The notes beneath the pieces are model-generated. The model did not search any database. It worked only from the letters and a program-made list of their open reading frames with translations, and was not told the origin of the DNA. The position numbers were made by a program, and so were the translations under genes. Positions 21,435-32,215 of a stretch of DNA of 64,000 nt are shown one piece after another (the first letter of the stretch is position 1; each line of letters opens with the position of its first letter). The stretch comes from Hirsutella rhossiliensis (lineage: Eukaryota; Ascomycota; Sordariomycetes; Hypocreales; Ophiocordycipitaceae): positions 186,001 to 250,000 of the forward strand of contig NW_025408676.1 of assembly GCF_020360975.1 (NCBI RefSeq), in the 5' to 3' direction.

Positions 21435-22804
21435 ATGTCGCACCAAGTCAGACCCTTCAAGATTGCCGTTCCAGACGCGGCCCTCGAGCGTCTGCGTAGC
21501 AAGCTGGCCGCCGCCACATTTCCAGCCGAGGCCGGCTTCTCCGACGACTGGAACGCCGGCGCGCCGCTCCGGGACGTCCAGCGCCTGGCCGAGCACTGGC
21601 GGGACGGCTTCGACTGGCGCGCGCACGAGGCACGGCTCAACAAGGCGCTGCCGCAGTTTACGACGCCCATCGCCGTCGACGGCGGCTTCGGCGAGCTCGA
21701 GCTTCACTTTGTCCATCGGAGGAGCAGTCGCGAGGACAGCATCCCGCTTTTGTTCTGCCATGGCTGTGAGTCTCCTTCTCTGTATGGCCTCCCGAAGATA
21801 GTCCAGGGCCCGGCTTGACGAGCGGGTGACGAAAACAGGGCCGGGAAGCTTTCTCGAAGTCATCAAGATCCTCCCGCTGCTCGCCGAGCCCAAGGACGGC
21901 GGCCCCTCGTTCCATGTCGTCGCTCCGTCGCTGCCCAACTTTGGGTTCTCCGAGGCCGTCACCAAGAGGGGCTTCGGCCTCGCGCAGTACGCAGAGTGCC
22001 TCCACAGGCTCATGTTGAAGCTGGGTTACCATCAGTACGGTGAGTCTGCACTACACAGCCTCTTCTCCTTCGGACCAAGTCTCACTCCCCGCCCCCTTCT
22101 TCTTCTGCCTCACAGTCACGCAAGGGGGCGACTTTGGCTTTTTCATCACCCGCATGATCGGGCTGCGGTACCCCGAGCACTGCCTCGCCTCGCACGTCAA
22201 CATGCTCGTCGTCAGGCCGTCCCTCCCCGGGGCCTTGTGGCTCGGCATCCGGCACGCCCTTGGCTGGACCTCGGCCCTCGAACGTGCCGGTCTGTCTCGC
22301 TCGTGGCACCACCTTCTGGAAGGGTCCGGATACTCGGTGCTGCAGGCCACCAAGCCGGCCACCCCGGGCCTCGCCCTGGCCGACTCGCCCGTCGCCCTGC
22401 TGGCCTGGGTCTACGAGAAGCTCCATCACTGGACCGACGAGTACCCCTGGACCGACGACGACGCCTTGACCTGGGTCTCCGTCTACCAATTCTCCACCGC
22501 CGGCCCGGCCGCGAGCCTGCGCATCTACTACGAGTTAAGCCACGGCTCGCGCGAGCAGATTGGCAAGGTCATTGGCTACGTTCCGAGGGTGCCTCTGGGC
22601 ATCTCTCGGTTCCCCAAGGACCTCTTGGTGCTGCCCAAGGCCTGGGGGTCGTTGTCGGGTCCCGTCGTCTTCGACGCGGAGCACACCGAGGGCGGCCACT
22701 TTGCGGCATATGAGTGCCCGGACGTGCTTGTCGCGGACCTGAGAAGCATGTTTAGCAGCAGAGGCGGTGCGAATGATGTTGCAAGGCGATTTGATGCCGT
22801 CTGA
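21435..22804 (+). CDS. Epoxide hydrolase, alpha/beta fold with EHN domain
   Basis: Three exons, 21435-21765, 21839-22039 and 22116-22804 (introns 73 and 76 bases, both phase 1), encode 406 residues. The N-terminal roughly 110 residues ([18 protein letters not shown] near the start) are the epoxide hydrolase N-terminal lid domain of microsomal-type enzymes. HGWPGS (109-114, made at the first splice) is the oxyanion-hole HGxP motif. QGGDFG (180-185) contains the nucleophilic Asp183 in the place of the usual [13 protein letters not shown] near 370-377 supplies the catalytic His372. The reaction is hydrolysis of an epoxide to a vicinal diol by way of an alkyl-enzyme ester. No signal peptide is evident. 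It lies between two oxidase genes and converges tail to tail with the next gene, 65 bases apart. A role in a biosynthetic pathway is possible but inferred from context only. Confidence 0.92.
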
Positions 22805-22869
22805 AATGGAGGCACATAACATGTCACTGCCGTTTTATTCTCAGCTCGATAACCTCTGCCTGTCCCCCA

Positions 22870-24753
22870 TCAATCTTTCCAACCAACCCTTGAGTTCCCA
22901 TCCCTCGCCCCGCGACCAGTCTCCCGAGACACCTCAGTCAAGAGCCCAAGGTCGACGGGTGTGGCGTCGTGTCTCAGGAACGCCCTCCCTCGTGTCGCCA
23001 CCCGACACAGCCGGCCATCCCCCTTGACAAGCCATTCCTCGCTGCCCACCCCAGCCTTCGCGTAGAGCAGCCCGCGCGGATGGTACCTCTTCTTGATGCG
23101 CAGCAGCGCCGGGTAATTGTCCCCGAAAAACGCCTCCTGGAAGTCGGCCTCGTTCATGTAGGCCCCGGCCCCGGGCGTGGCTGCCTCGATGGCGGGCTGC
23201 AGCTCGCGCGTGATGCAGTCCTGCTCGGCGGCCATGAGCTCGTAGGGCTTGTCGAAGTTCCAGGGCAGGGTGATGATGGCTAGCGCGATTGCGCTGCGCC
23301 ACTGCGGCAGTACGGCGTTGGTCGTGGCCGGCGGGCCGAAGCGAGACACGTCGAGGCCGACGCCGACCACCGTCGCCTGCATCCCGACCAGCCTGCGCGC
23401 CGCGGGCGAGAAGCCAGCGAGGGCGGGTCGGGGGATCAGGCGCCCACCGTATAGCGAAATGCCGACCCCGATGTTGCCGCGGGGGGGCGGGCCAAAGTAA
23501 TGGCTCAAGTGGTCGTGGTAGCAGGAAAACTCCGTGAATTCCGCCTTGATCGGGAGCCCGACGGTGGCGACGACTTCCAGGAAGGGCTGCAGGACCAGCC
23601 TTGCTTGGGGCTTTGTCATGTTGTACGCCGTCATGCCGAGGCCCTCGATAAAGTTGCGGCTAAACCTATACATGATCATGACTCCGGCGTCAACCATGGC
23701 GGGCAGGGCGGCGTGGAAGGCGTCTACGGCTCCGAGGAGCCTCTCCTCCTCTCCCGGGCGAATCGTGAGCTGAAAAGACGCACCGCTCACCACGGCATCC
23801 GGGTGCGCCTTGACAGTCGCCGACACAACGACACCGTAGTTGCCCCCGCCGCCTCCGCTCAGGGCCCAGAAGAGGTCTCGCTGCGCCGACGGGGATGCCG
23901 TGACAAGACGGCCCGAAGGCGTCACGACGTCAAAAGACAAGGCATTGTCGGCCGCCAAGCCGTACACGGTACTAAGGGGCGAGTGGCCACCGCCCTGGGT
24001 ATAGCCTCCGGCAAGCCCAACGCTCGGGCACGAGCCCGTCACCACGACGAGCCCGGCGTTGCGGGCGGCCTCGAGAGCCTCGAAGCCCTGCACGCCGGCG
24101 CCGACCTTTAGGGCCTTGCCGACGTAGCGCTCGTCGGCCCAGTCCAGGACCTGGATGGCCTTGAGGTGATGGGTCCAGACGGCGAGGGCCCCGGCGCCCG
24201 TCGAGCGGCCGAGGTAGTCGTGGCCCGTGTTGCGGATGACGAAGCGGATGTTGTGCTCGGCGGCAAACCCGAGGGCGGCGATGATGGCGTCAGGCCCCCT
24301 GGCGTCGACGGCATACCGCACGTAGTTGCCCAGGACGCAGGGCTCGCTCCGGGCCCGAAAGGGGTCGCAGGTGCGGTTGGCAAACAGGGGCGACATGACC
24401 GATGACGACGACTTCATGCTTCATAGCGGCGACTGCATCAGCTCCAGACGGTGGCATCGTCTCGAGTCATCAGTAAGCCAGCAGGCAACTCACTGGATCT
24501 CCTGGTGATGCCTCTGCCGGCGAAGCGCGGAGCATGCACGCGCGTCGTAGTTGGGGACATGGCAGGGCGAGGCCAGCGGCACCGTGGCAATGAGCCGGCC
24601 CCCGACCGTCTCGTTGAGCCTCGCCCAGTCGCCCGGGCGCGGCCAGCAGCTGTCTCCGGGGAAGCACTTGCAGTCGCTGCCTTGGACATTCGCGAGGACG
24701 GGGATGGCGATGGTCAACACCAGAGACGAGGCGGCGACGAGAGAGCAGTGCAT
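22870..24753 (-). CDS. Secreted berberine-bridge-type FAD oxidase
   Basis: Two exons, 24753-24494 and 24418-22870 (75-base intron, GTGAGT to GAAG), encode 602 residues. Residues 1 to about 22 (LVAASSLVLTIAIPVLA) are a signal peptide, so this is an extracellular or vacuolar glucooligosaccharide-oxidase/BBE-like enzyme. The FAD-binding type 4 domain contains GHDYLGRS with His153 and GSCPSVG with Cys217, the two residues that carry FAD covalently in bicovalent family members. GGYTQGGGHS follows. The C-terminal BBE segment is seen near the end (NYPALLRIKKRYHP, then GSEEWLVKGDGRLCR). About 50 residues after GDGRLCR are an unusual low-conservation tail; the true stop could differ if a short 3' intron was missed. 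These oxidases act on sugars, alcohols or alkaloid-like intermediates. It lies 65 bases from the convergent epoxide hydrolase. Confidence 0.9.
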
Positions 24754-24833
24754 CGAGGCGAGTCTCGACGGTTTTTGTTGCACCAGTAATCCAGACGATA
24801 TGGACGATTCACTCGTCAATCTGTCCTCGAAGC

Positions 24834-24839
24834 TTTATA
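24834..24839 (-). promoter_or_regulatory. TATA box of the BBE-type oxidase gene
   Basis: On the minus strand AATATAAAGC lies about 85 bases before the ATG at 24753, at a normal distance and orientation. Confidence 0.45.
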
Positions 24840-25345
24840 TTCAACAAGATGGCTAGAGGCTTCTCGGGCGATATCAAACTGCCGAGGTATGCGATCAACG
24901 TCGGCACCTGACTGGATTCTTGATATGCCGTGCTCGGCATCGAGCTCCATCCACGGAATCCCAGAATCGGAGCGGTTCAAGGGCGTCTTCAAGTTCCCCC
25001 CATCCAACAGCCAATTCCGCAGTGCTACGCGAATTCTTTGGCCTGATGGGCTTGCGCGTGTTGGCGGCTTGCAACAAGCTGTCTGTCGCACCGCGTCTCC
25101 GAGGATCCATCCCCGATGCGGACTGGCTGTCAGACGACGCTCTGTATCCGCCGTCCACGCTGTTCTCCGTCGTCAATGCTGACTTTGGGCGCTGTTGCTG
25201 GTGGTGTGGGCATACGTGAGCTTGCCCAAGATGCCTCTATATACTCCGTGCCCGTCAGCGGGCGATGTGGTGCAGTCATCATACAGTCAAATGACGCCAG
25301 TCCATGAACTCGCAAAGACCTCTCACCAAGAGATTCGGCCATCCC
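24840..25345. other. Intergenic, boundary between accessory and housekeeping parts
   Basis: No supported gene or clear repeat. It is flanked by the oxidase promoter on the left and the 3' end of the Mtf2-like gene on the right. Confidence 0.4.
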
Positions 25346-26602
25346 CTACACGAGTCGCTCTATCGCACGCTCCTCGAACGATTGTCTAACCTCGCTCTCC
25401 ACCAGCATCAGCTTCTGCGTCAAGGTCCCGTCGTACGGAGGAGACTTGACGATGGCCGAGACAAAGGGCCCCTGGTCGCCACCGGCGCATGCGTGCAGGT
25501 CGAGGCGAATCTGGGTCAGCAAGTCACTGACGCTATCGTCAGGCTGTAGTCCGGCGGCGTTCATCTCGCGCAGCACACCGAGCGCACCGTGGGCGTCGCC
25601 GAAGCGGTACCAGTACATACGGGCGAGGCGTGCGTAAAAGGGCGTCGAGACCCCCAGCACGTAGGAGAGGAGGCCGAGCTCCTTGATGCGGGGGAGGATC
25701 TGGTAGGCAAAGGGCGAGGAGCGAGTAAAGGAGCGGTCGAAGTACGTCAGCGCCAGGTTGAGGAAGTAGGGGTAGAGGGGGCCGTGGATGTCCATGCTTC
25801 GCGTCTTGTCGTCTGCAGGGACATCCTCGCCAAGGGGCTCCGTCGATTCCAATATCCTGTCCTTGGCCGACCTTTTCCCGCCGCGCTTCGCCGGTGACTT
25901 TGCTTTGCTGCTCCGCAAGATTCCGAGTTCCTTGGGCAGGGAAAATATCTCGGCCTCCATGAGGTGCCACAGCGCGACGTCGGTTTCGCAGGCCTTGATG
26001 AGGGTGATGATTCTGCTGCGCTCCTCTTTCCTCGCCCCGTCATACCTAGCGCGCTCCTTTCTCTTCTCCGCCTCCTTGTCGTCCAGCTCGCGCGCCTCGC
26101 TGTCCCCCGCGACAGGCCCCGGCTCCAGCTCATACAGGCCCAGGGCAACGACGGCAGCCTCGCGCAGAGAGGGCGGGTAGCGAAGCAGAAACTTTTCGCG
26201 AAGCTCGGGCATTCGGGCCTGCTCGACGATGGACTGGGCCATGCCGGTTGCGCCGTTGTCGGGACTGGACAGGGCGTCGGGGGCTCTGGCAGGGGAAGCC
26301 CGGGTGCGCGAGGCCCATTTCTTGGGCGCGGGCTTGCGGCCCTGTGCGATCTCGTCGAATATGCCCCTGAAAATGGAGGCCTCGGACGGGGTTATGGTGG
26401 ACTGGGTGCCGGGCTCAATGCCTTGGCGGCCGGGAATGCCCTCGACGCCCCAGACAAAGGGGATCGAGTTGTCCGCCTTGCGCTCCTTGGGGCTCCATGC
26501 CGCGGGAGCCAGACGAAAGGATCGGCGGCCGGACCGTGTCGCAGCGACTCGCCCACCCAGCGTGCGGCTCGGAGAGAAGAGGCGCGGGAGCATTGACGGC
26601 AT
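25346..26602 (-). CDS. Mtf2-like mitochondrial RNA-processing protein
   Basis: Single exon. With the start at 26602 the protein has 418 residues and begins MPSMLPRLFSPSRTL followed by many Arg and no acidic residues, a typical mitochondrial targeting sequence. An in-frame ATG at 26668 exists but would put a hydrophobic, non-targeting stretch in front. The C-terminal third (AYQILPRIKELGLLSYVLG, then FYARLARMYWYRFGD, then LREMNAAGLQPDD) resembles the helical-repeat, PPR-like C-terminal domain of fungal Mtf2/Nam1 proteins, which act in mitochondrial transcription, RNA processing and translation in the matrix. The middle is charged and low in conservation. It shares a short divergent promoter with CMR1. 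Family assignment is from recognition of the C-terminal domain and is not certain. Confidence 0.7.
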   Translation of the reverse strand: MPSMLPRLFSPSRTLGGRVAATRSGRRSFRLAPAAWSPKERKADNSIPFVWGVEGIPGRQGIEPGTQSTITPSEASIFRGIFDEIAQGRKPAPKKWASRTRASPARAPDALSSPDNGATGMAQSIVEQARMPELREKFLLRYPPSLREAAVVALGLYELEPGPVAGDSEARELDDKEAEKRKERARYDGARKEERSRIITLIKACETDVALWHLMEAEIFSLPKELGILRSSKAKSPAKRGGKRSAKDRILESTEPLGEDVPADDKTRSMDIHGPLYPYFLNLALTYFDRSFTRSSPFAYQILPRIKELGLLSYVLGVSTPFYARLARMYWYRFGDAHGALGVLREMNAAGLQPDDSVSDLLTQIRLDLHACAGGDQGPFVSAIVKSPPYDGTLTQKLMLVESEVRQSFEERAIERLV

Positions 26603-26940
26603 GGCATTTATCGGGGATGCGACGCCCCAAAAGCAGAACGTGGAAAAATTGCCCCTTGGAGACGTCACGGGTTTTTCTCGGCACTTAACGCGGGCAGCGC
26701 GTGACCTCGCGCCGCTCAGCGCCGCTCACCGGAGCCCCACCTGAGCCATGGCGCGTTAATGGCGCGCCGACAGCTGCCGCCGCAATTGATCATCGTCAAC
26801 AGCCGTTTTTCCCTTTTTTCCTTTTTTTTCTCCAACCCGCTGCTCTCCTGCCTCTGTCCCGCGTCGCTTCGCACTCTTCACTTTGCTTGATCTCTCTCGC
26901 TACATCCACTTTGATCGTCAATTACGTGCACTCCCTCAAG
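26603..26940. promoter_or_regulatory. Divergent promoter of the Mtf2-like gene and CMR1
   Basis: About 340 bases separate the two start codons. A T/C tract at about 26806-26835 followed by CT-rich sequence leads into the CMR1 start, as is common for fungal constitutive promoters. No TATA box is evident. Confidence 0.5.
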
Positions 26941-28549
26941 ATGCCCGTCAAGAAGGAAGGCGCCGAAATGAGCGCCTTCGAGCGCAAACGGCTCGAAAAC
27001 ATGGCCGCCAACAAGGCCATCCTGACCGACATCTCCGCAACGGCAAAGAAAATAATTCCGGACAAGAAGAAGGCAGCGCCGAAATCCTCCACTCCGAGAC
27101 GAAAGACTCGCGAGACCGTCAAGCGTGAGCCGGCGCGCGGGGTCCGGATGAGCTCCCGCCTTGCAGGCCTTGAGGCCGATGACGAGGCTCTCAAGCGCAA
27201 GCTCGCCGCCGATATAGAAAGAGACGCCGCAGAGTCCAAGGCAAAAAAGGTGCGCGTCGCCCAAGACCTGCTCCTCGGCGACATTGTCGTCGAGGGCAAG
27301 AAGTGGGGAAGAGGACTCGACGGCCTCAAGGGCCTCGTCAGGGGCGCTGAGCCCGGAGTGCGAACCTTCACGGACGCCGACGTGAAGGAGACAACGGATA
27401 AGGGTCTCAACCACCTGAGAAGACGAATGTGCTCCCTGAATCTATACGAGCACTGGTTACCGAACCGTAGGTGTCCTCTACCCTTCCCTTGCGCCATGAA
27501 TCGTACTGACCGTGGCGCATACAGAAATCAAGATCACCCCGCAGCGCGTCTATTCCCTTGGTTTCCATCCTTCAGAGGATAAACCGATTGTTTTTGCCGG
27601 CGACAAGGAGGGCGCAGTGGGCGTCTTTGACGGTTCGCAGACTTTCCCCGAGGCTGATGACGACGAGGAGGCGGCGCATCAACCAGACCCCGTCATCTCG
27701 GCGTTCAAAACGCACGCAAGAACGATAACCTCGTTCGTCTTTTCCCCAACTGACCCCAATGCGGTCTATACCTCCTCCTACGACTCGTCGATACGAAAAA
27801 TGGACTTGGAAAAAGGCGTCTCTGTCCAGGTATTTGCGCCCGCCGATGACAGCGACGAAATGCTGCTCTCGTCCATGGACATGGCCACGGCCGAGCCCAG
27901 CGTACTCTACTACTCGACATTGGACGGTGGGCTTGGACGACACGACATTAGAGCGCCATCGAAGGAGGAGGTGTGGATGCTCTCGGAACATAAAATAGGG
28001 GGGTTCTCTTTACATCCTCTCCGCCCCCATCTCGTTGCGACCGCCTCCCTGGACCGGACCATGAAGATCTGGGACCTGCGCAAAATGATGGGCACCGGCG
28101 CCGAGCGGCACCCAGCACTGTTGGGCGAGCACGAGTCGCGGCTCTCTGTTTCGCACGCATCGTGGAGTGCCGGAGGCCACGTTGCCACGTCGTCGTACGA
28201 CGACACAATCAAAATCTACAACTTTGCCGATTCAATTCACTGGAAACCGGGGCAAGACATCGGCCCGCAGGCCATGGAGCCGGCGCACAAAATTCCGCAC
28301 AATAACCAGACTGGCCGATGGGTTACTATTCTGAAGCCACAGTGGCAAAAACGGCCACAGGATGGCATTCAAAAATTCGCCATCGCCAACATGAATAGAT
28401 TCGTTGACGTCTTTGCCTCAGATGGCAGTCAATTGGCGCAGCTAGACGGCGAGGGAATCACGGCCGTGCCCGCCGTCACGCATTTCCACCCGACCATGGA
28501 CTGGGTGGCCGGCGGCAACGGCAGCGGCAAGCTATGCTTGTGGACATGA
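26941..28549 (+). CDS. CMR1: WD40 DNA-damage-binding protein CMR1 (WDR76 orthologue)
   Basis: Two exons, 26941-27466 and 27525-28549 (58-base phase-1 intron, GTAGGT, branch CTGAC, CAG), encode 516 residues. The N-terminal about 170 residues are basic and probably disordered with a conserved start (SAFERKRLENMAANKAIL). The rest is a seven-bladed WD propeller, with repeat ends visible as YTSSYDSSIRKMD, ASLDRTMKIWDLR and SSYDDTIKIYNF. ITPQRVYSLGFHP just after the splice is characteristic of Cmr1. The protein binds DNA and joins intranuclear quality-control foci under replication stress, as known for yeast Cmr1. The start is set at 26941 because it begins the conserved block; upstream in-frame codons read into promoter sequence. 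Confidence 0.93.
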
Positions 28550-29008
28550 AGGACGCTGGTTTCAACACATACTGTATGATGCGAGGGTAGAGAGGTGAGG
28601 GCGGGTCTACTGGCGGACTCGGGGAGCACAGTTATGTTTGCTGAGACGGCAAGTTGTTTGCTAGAGGCATGTCCAGGTTGCTGTGCGCGGAGGAAACATG
28701 AAGGCGAGCTCCTGGCGCTTCTGAATATTTTCTAGGATCTTCATATTCGCCGGATGGCGCTCAATACCAGACGTGGACCGGCTTTCCACGACAACAGACA
28801 AAACCATGGCAATGCTGAGCGCAGTGAGAAAGATATGCTCCTATAAGGCAACATGATGGAAGCTAGTGCAAGCACATCTGAACCGGAAACAAGACTCGAA
28901 TCAAGACAGCTACCGCGTGCGTGATGGGTTTACAGCGGCCAAGATTCAAAGCCGGGCATTTGAAAAGAAGGGACGAAGGTCCTCGTCGACAGCCCCAACG
29001 ATGCTCAT
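28550..29008. other. Intergenic, convergent 3' flanks
   Basis: No gene or clear repeat is seen between the convergent CMR1 and isomerase-like genes. Confidence 0.45.
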
Positions 29009-30061
29009 CTACTGCGGCGGCCGCGCAATGAGCACATCGGCACCGTCGCCCTCGAGGACAAAGTCGCCATCCGCAAACGGCACCACAACCGTCGCCCCCT
29101 TGCTCAGCGCAAGCCCCCCATCATCACCACCGCCGTCATGACGCGCATCCACGGCCAACGACACGGCGCCGCCGAGGACAATGACGACGGCAAACCCGCG
29201 GCGGCAGCGCTGCTGGGCCCCTGCGACGACGCGGCGCCGCTCGAGCTCGAAATACTCGCGCGACGCATCGACGACGACGCTGCTGCCGTCCGACGACGAC
29301 GTTGATGCTTGGCTGTCTTTGACCAGCTCCATAATCTGCTCCCTCGTCCGCGCGCGCGTCTCAACCGCCGTCAGGGCAACGTCAAAGCCCAGCCCCAGGT
29401 GTCCCTCTTTGCGCCCATTGATGCGGAAGCCCTTCCACTCGCACAGCACCGACATGTCCTCGGGCTCCTGCACTTCGACCACCATGACGCCTTCGCCCAG
29501 GCAGTGCAGCACGCCCGGCGGCACGTAGACGCTTTGATGCGGCACCACGTCCACCTTGTGCATGCGCGCCAGCAGCGCCTCGCCGTCGCCGTCGCCGTCG
29601 AGCACCAGCCGGCGCAGCTCCCCGGCCCCGTCGAACCCGTCCCGCAGGCCCAGCCACACGCTGCCCGGCGTCAGCACGTACCACGCCTCGGCCTTGCCGT
29701 GCCGCGCCGCGAGGTGCCGTGCCGCCCAGTCGACGTGCGGGTGCGCGTGGACCGGCAGCCGCTGGCCCGCGTCGAGCAGCTTGACCAGCAGCTTGGTGTC
29801 GCCGCCGCCGCCGTGCTTGGCCACGTGCGCCGGCCCCAGCCACCGCTCCGGCTCCGAGGCCACCGCGTCGCGCAGCAGGCGGCCGTCCGGCAGCTTGCTG
29901 AGCCCGACGCCCTCGGACCCGCGGCAGCACGTCGTCGACGCGACCCAGTCCTCAGGCTGGTATGATGCGCAGGAGGCGGCGCCGCGCAGGGTCGAGATGC
30001 GCGCTCCGCCGGCGTAGAAGCCGTCCGGGGGCTGATTCGCGTGGAGAAGGATGGGGGCCAT
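29009..30061 (-). CDS. Short class I phosphomannose isomerase-like cupin enzyme
   Basis: Single exon, 350 residues. Zinc-ligand motifs of type I mannose-6-phosphate isomerases are present: HAHPH at 105-109, GKAEAW with Glu125, and VPPGVLHCLGEG with the distal His. The protein lacks the long inserts of the usual fungal PMI40 (about 430 residues) and is closer in size and layout to short bacterial class I enzymes. It would interconvert mannose-6-phosphate and fructose-6-phosphate or act on a related sugar phosphate in the cytosol. A Ser/Asp-rich linker sits before the C-terminal cupin half. Base composition is very GC-rich. The neighbouring GNA1 also uses hexose phosphates, which may be coincidence. 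Whether it replaces or supplements a canonical PMI cannot be judged from this window. Confidence 0.85.
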   Translation of the reverse strand: MAPILLHANQPPDGFYAGGARISTLRGAASCASYQPEDWVASTTCCRGSEGVGLSKLPDGRLLRDAVASEPERWLGPAHVAKHGGGGDTKLLVKLLDAGQRLPVHAHPHVDWAARHLAARHGKAEAWYVLTPGSVWLGLRDGFDGAGELRRLVLDGDGDGEALLARMHKVDVVPHQSVYVPPGVLHCLGEGVMVVEVQEPEDMSVLCEWKGFRINGRKEGHLGLGFDVALTAVETRARTREQIMELVKDSQASTSSSDGSSVVVDASREYFELERRRVVAGAQQRCRRGFAVVIVLGGAVSLAVDARHDGGGDDGGLALSKGATVVVPFADGDFVLEGDGADVLIARPPQ

Positions 30062-30483
30062 GCTGTATGGGCGGGAGCGGTGAAGCTGCGATTTATCTTG
30101 TCCCGAGTAAACGCTGGTGAATCACTATGATTTGGTGAGCAGTTGATGCGGACGCAGAGAAATGGGCCTCGGCCTCGTCACAAGTGCAGCTAACTTGTGC
30201 ACGTCAGTATGACTTCATACACTCCAAATCTTATTCGGTAGCAAGCGCGTCATGCCCGTGGGTCCGCAGGATGAGGCAATGCTCTACCCATCAGCCCATC
30301 TACATATAGTCCATTACGAGACCTTGCCGAGGAGCATTCATACCAGCATGATCAAACCACGGCACTGAGGGTAGATGATGCCGAGATTGCCCTCTCGCGA
30401 CGCCCTCGATGAGATGCCTCGGCTCGTAGGAAGCGCATCGTCAGTCCATGACCAGCTTCATCCCATTTCCATTCAAGTCATCG
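30062..30483. other. Intergenic
   Basis: The 5' flank of the isomerase-like gene and 3' flank of GNA1. Nothing recognisable. Confidence 0.4.
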
Positions 30484-31078
30484 TCATGACCCCGGCGCCG
30501 GTCCAGTCTCGGCGTCGCCAAACCTGTGCTGCATCTCCATGCCGGAGCTGCCGTATCCACACTTGACGTAAAAGGCCTCCTTGTTCGGGCTGCAATTGAG
30601 AATGCTCTTGCTGCAGCCGACCTTGGCGGCCACGGAGTCGAGGGCGCGGAGCATCGCCAGCCCCAGGCCCTTGCCTCGGTGCTGCTCCGAGACGCAAATC
30701 TCCTCGACGTGGCCGACGAGGGCGCAGTTTTGGATGCTACAGCCTGGCCATCAGCAACGGGAACGGTAGCCATCTCATCGCATTGGCTACCCACAACTTC
30801 TTCTCGACAATGACGGCCCCCGTGCCCACGATACGCCCCTGATGCTCAATCACGGCGTAGTAGTAGGGCCCCTTTCCCTGCGTGTCCATGTCGTCGTAGC
30901 GCGCCTCGAGCTGCTCGACGGTGACGTCGCCCATCCAGGTCAGGCCGCCGAGACATTGCACGAAGCCCTTTCCAAAGTCGCTCTTTTCCAAGGGCCGGAT
31001 GGAGAAGCCGGCTGGGAGCCAGGACACGATCTCGGCAGAAATGAGCGATGCGGGAAACAGGGGGCTCGAGGCGGCCAT
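30484..31078 (-). CDS. GNA1: Glucosamine-6-phosphate N-acetyltransferase
   Basis: Two exons, 31078-30795 and 30736-30484 (58-base phase-2 intron, GTGGGT to GTAG), encode 178 residues. The N-terminus LFPASLISAEIVSWLP, followed by GFSIRPLEKSDFGKGF, is the conserved Gna1 opening. EQHRGKGLGLAML at about 112-124 is the acetyl-CoA pyrophosphate-binding loop of GNAT enzymes, and the splice rebuilds the Gna1-typical VEKKFIQN strand before LVGHVEEI. The enzyme makes N-acetylglucosamine-6-phosphate from glucosamine-6-phosphate and acetyl-CoA for UDP-GlcNAc, chitin and N-glycans. Phase and motif continuity select the donor at 30794 over the neighbouring GTAGCC. The protein is slightly longer than yeast Gna1 because of the N-terminus. 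Confidence 0.92.
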
Positions 31079-32215
31079 TGCCGAGATCGTCCGGCGGCTA
31101 CAGGTCGTTGAGTGAGGCCCTGGCACATGTACAGCAGCTTCAAGGCGTGAGGAAGAGGCCCAACGTTGAAGGGATAGTGCAAGCGCTTGACTCGACAAGC
31201 ACCAAGCCGCGGGGAAGCTCGGCGTCACCCCGCCGATTATCCCGCTCAACCATCGACAACGAGCAAGTCTTGTTTGGCCTAGGCAATGCGCGCCGATGGC
31301 CCGGCAGTCAAGACATGCCACCTCGGTCGGCGGGCAGCGGAACCGCGGCGCAACAGCCACGTGCCCGTCGCACGTTGGGCACCACGGCGCGGCGCGGTAG
31401 TGGCCAAGCAAGCCCGACTGGTGGGAAGCACGCCCTCCAGGCCGGGGGTGAGGGCCAAGGCAGTCATTCACGCGCCAAGGGGGTGACTAACGGGTGAGAA
31501 GCTTGGAGGGATACCTGCGAGGCCATGCACGAAGTCGTGGACGTGTGTATGTATGAGTGCGGCCGCCAAGCATGGCCCAGGGGCCTGTCGGCGTCGGCGC
31601 TCACTGCTGCTGGCGTGTGTCTGTTCACGGGGCAGAGTGCCCTTGGCCGTGTCAGGTGCGTCTGTCGTGTCCTTGCCGGGCAGTATCCCGATCATCCATC
31701 CATTCATCCATCCATCCCCATCTCGATCGGCCGCACGGGCAAGCATGGCTGCCCGTGAAACGTCGCCAAGCTGAGCAGCTGGCTGTGGGCGGCGTCAAAT
31801 GCAGCCGAGGAGCATGGACGGCGCGAAAGGGGGCGATGCAGCAAGTCGAGGTCGGGCTGTACAAAGAGGTCAAACAAAACAGCCCATGTGCTCAGGTGGG
31901 GTCGCATCGTCACATGCATCGGCCGACATTCGGAGCGTGATAAATGTCGGTCCGTACAAAGAGCAGAGTACAGAGTACATGCCAGGGACTTGACGCATTG
32001 CTTGAAAGGACGAGAGCGATGACGACTCGAGGATGCCCGGCTCTACTGTACAGTAGTAGGATTGATCCATCGCATCTGCTCAAAGCCAAAAGATGACAGC
32101 ATCCATCTAGCTTGAGCAAGTCCGTCTTGGACAAGGGGTGTGTGTACATACACGGCCTCAGCACCTCATTAGCATACAAGCACTCCGCCAATATCACAGT
32201 ATTCACCCGGGTTTG
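31079..32215. other. Intergenic, no gene seen
   Basis: Upstream region of GNA1 and downstream flank of the RNase H pseudogene. Apart from the ATCC microsatellite described separately, nothing is recognisable. Confidence 0.4.
31691..31718. repeat. ATCC microsatellite
   Basis: About 28 bases of imperfect (ATCC) units, intergenic. Confidence 0.7.

Noticed and set aside
30737..30794. Alternative GTAGCC donor for the GNA1 intron
   Set aside because: It gives the wrong phase for exon 2; the GTGGGT donor restores the conserved strand in frame.
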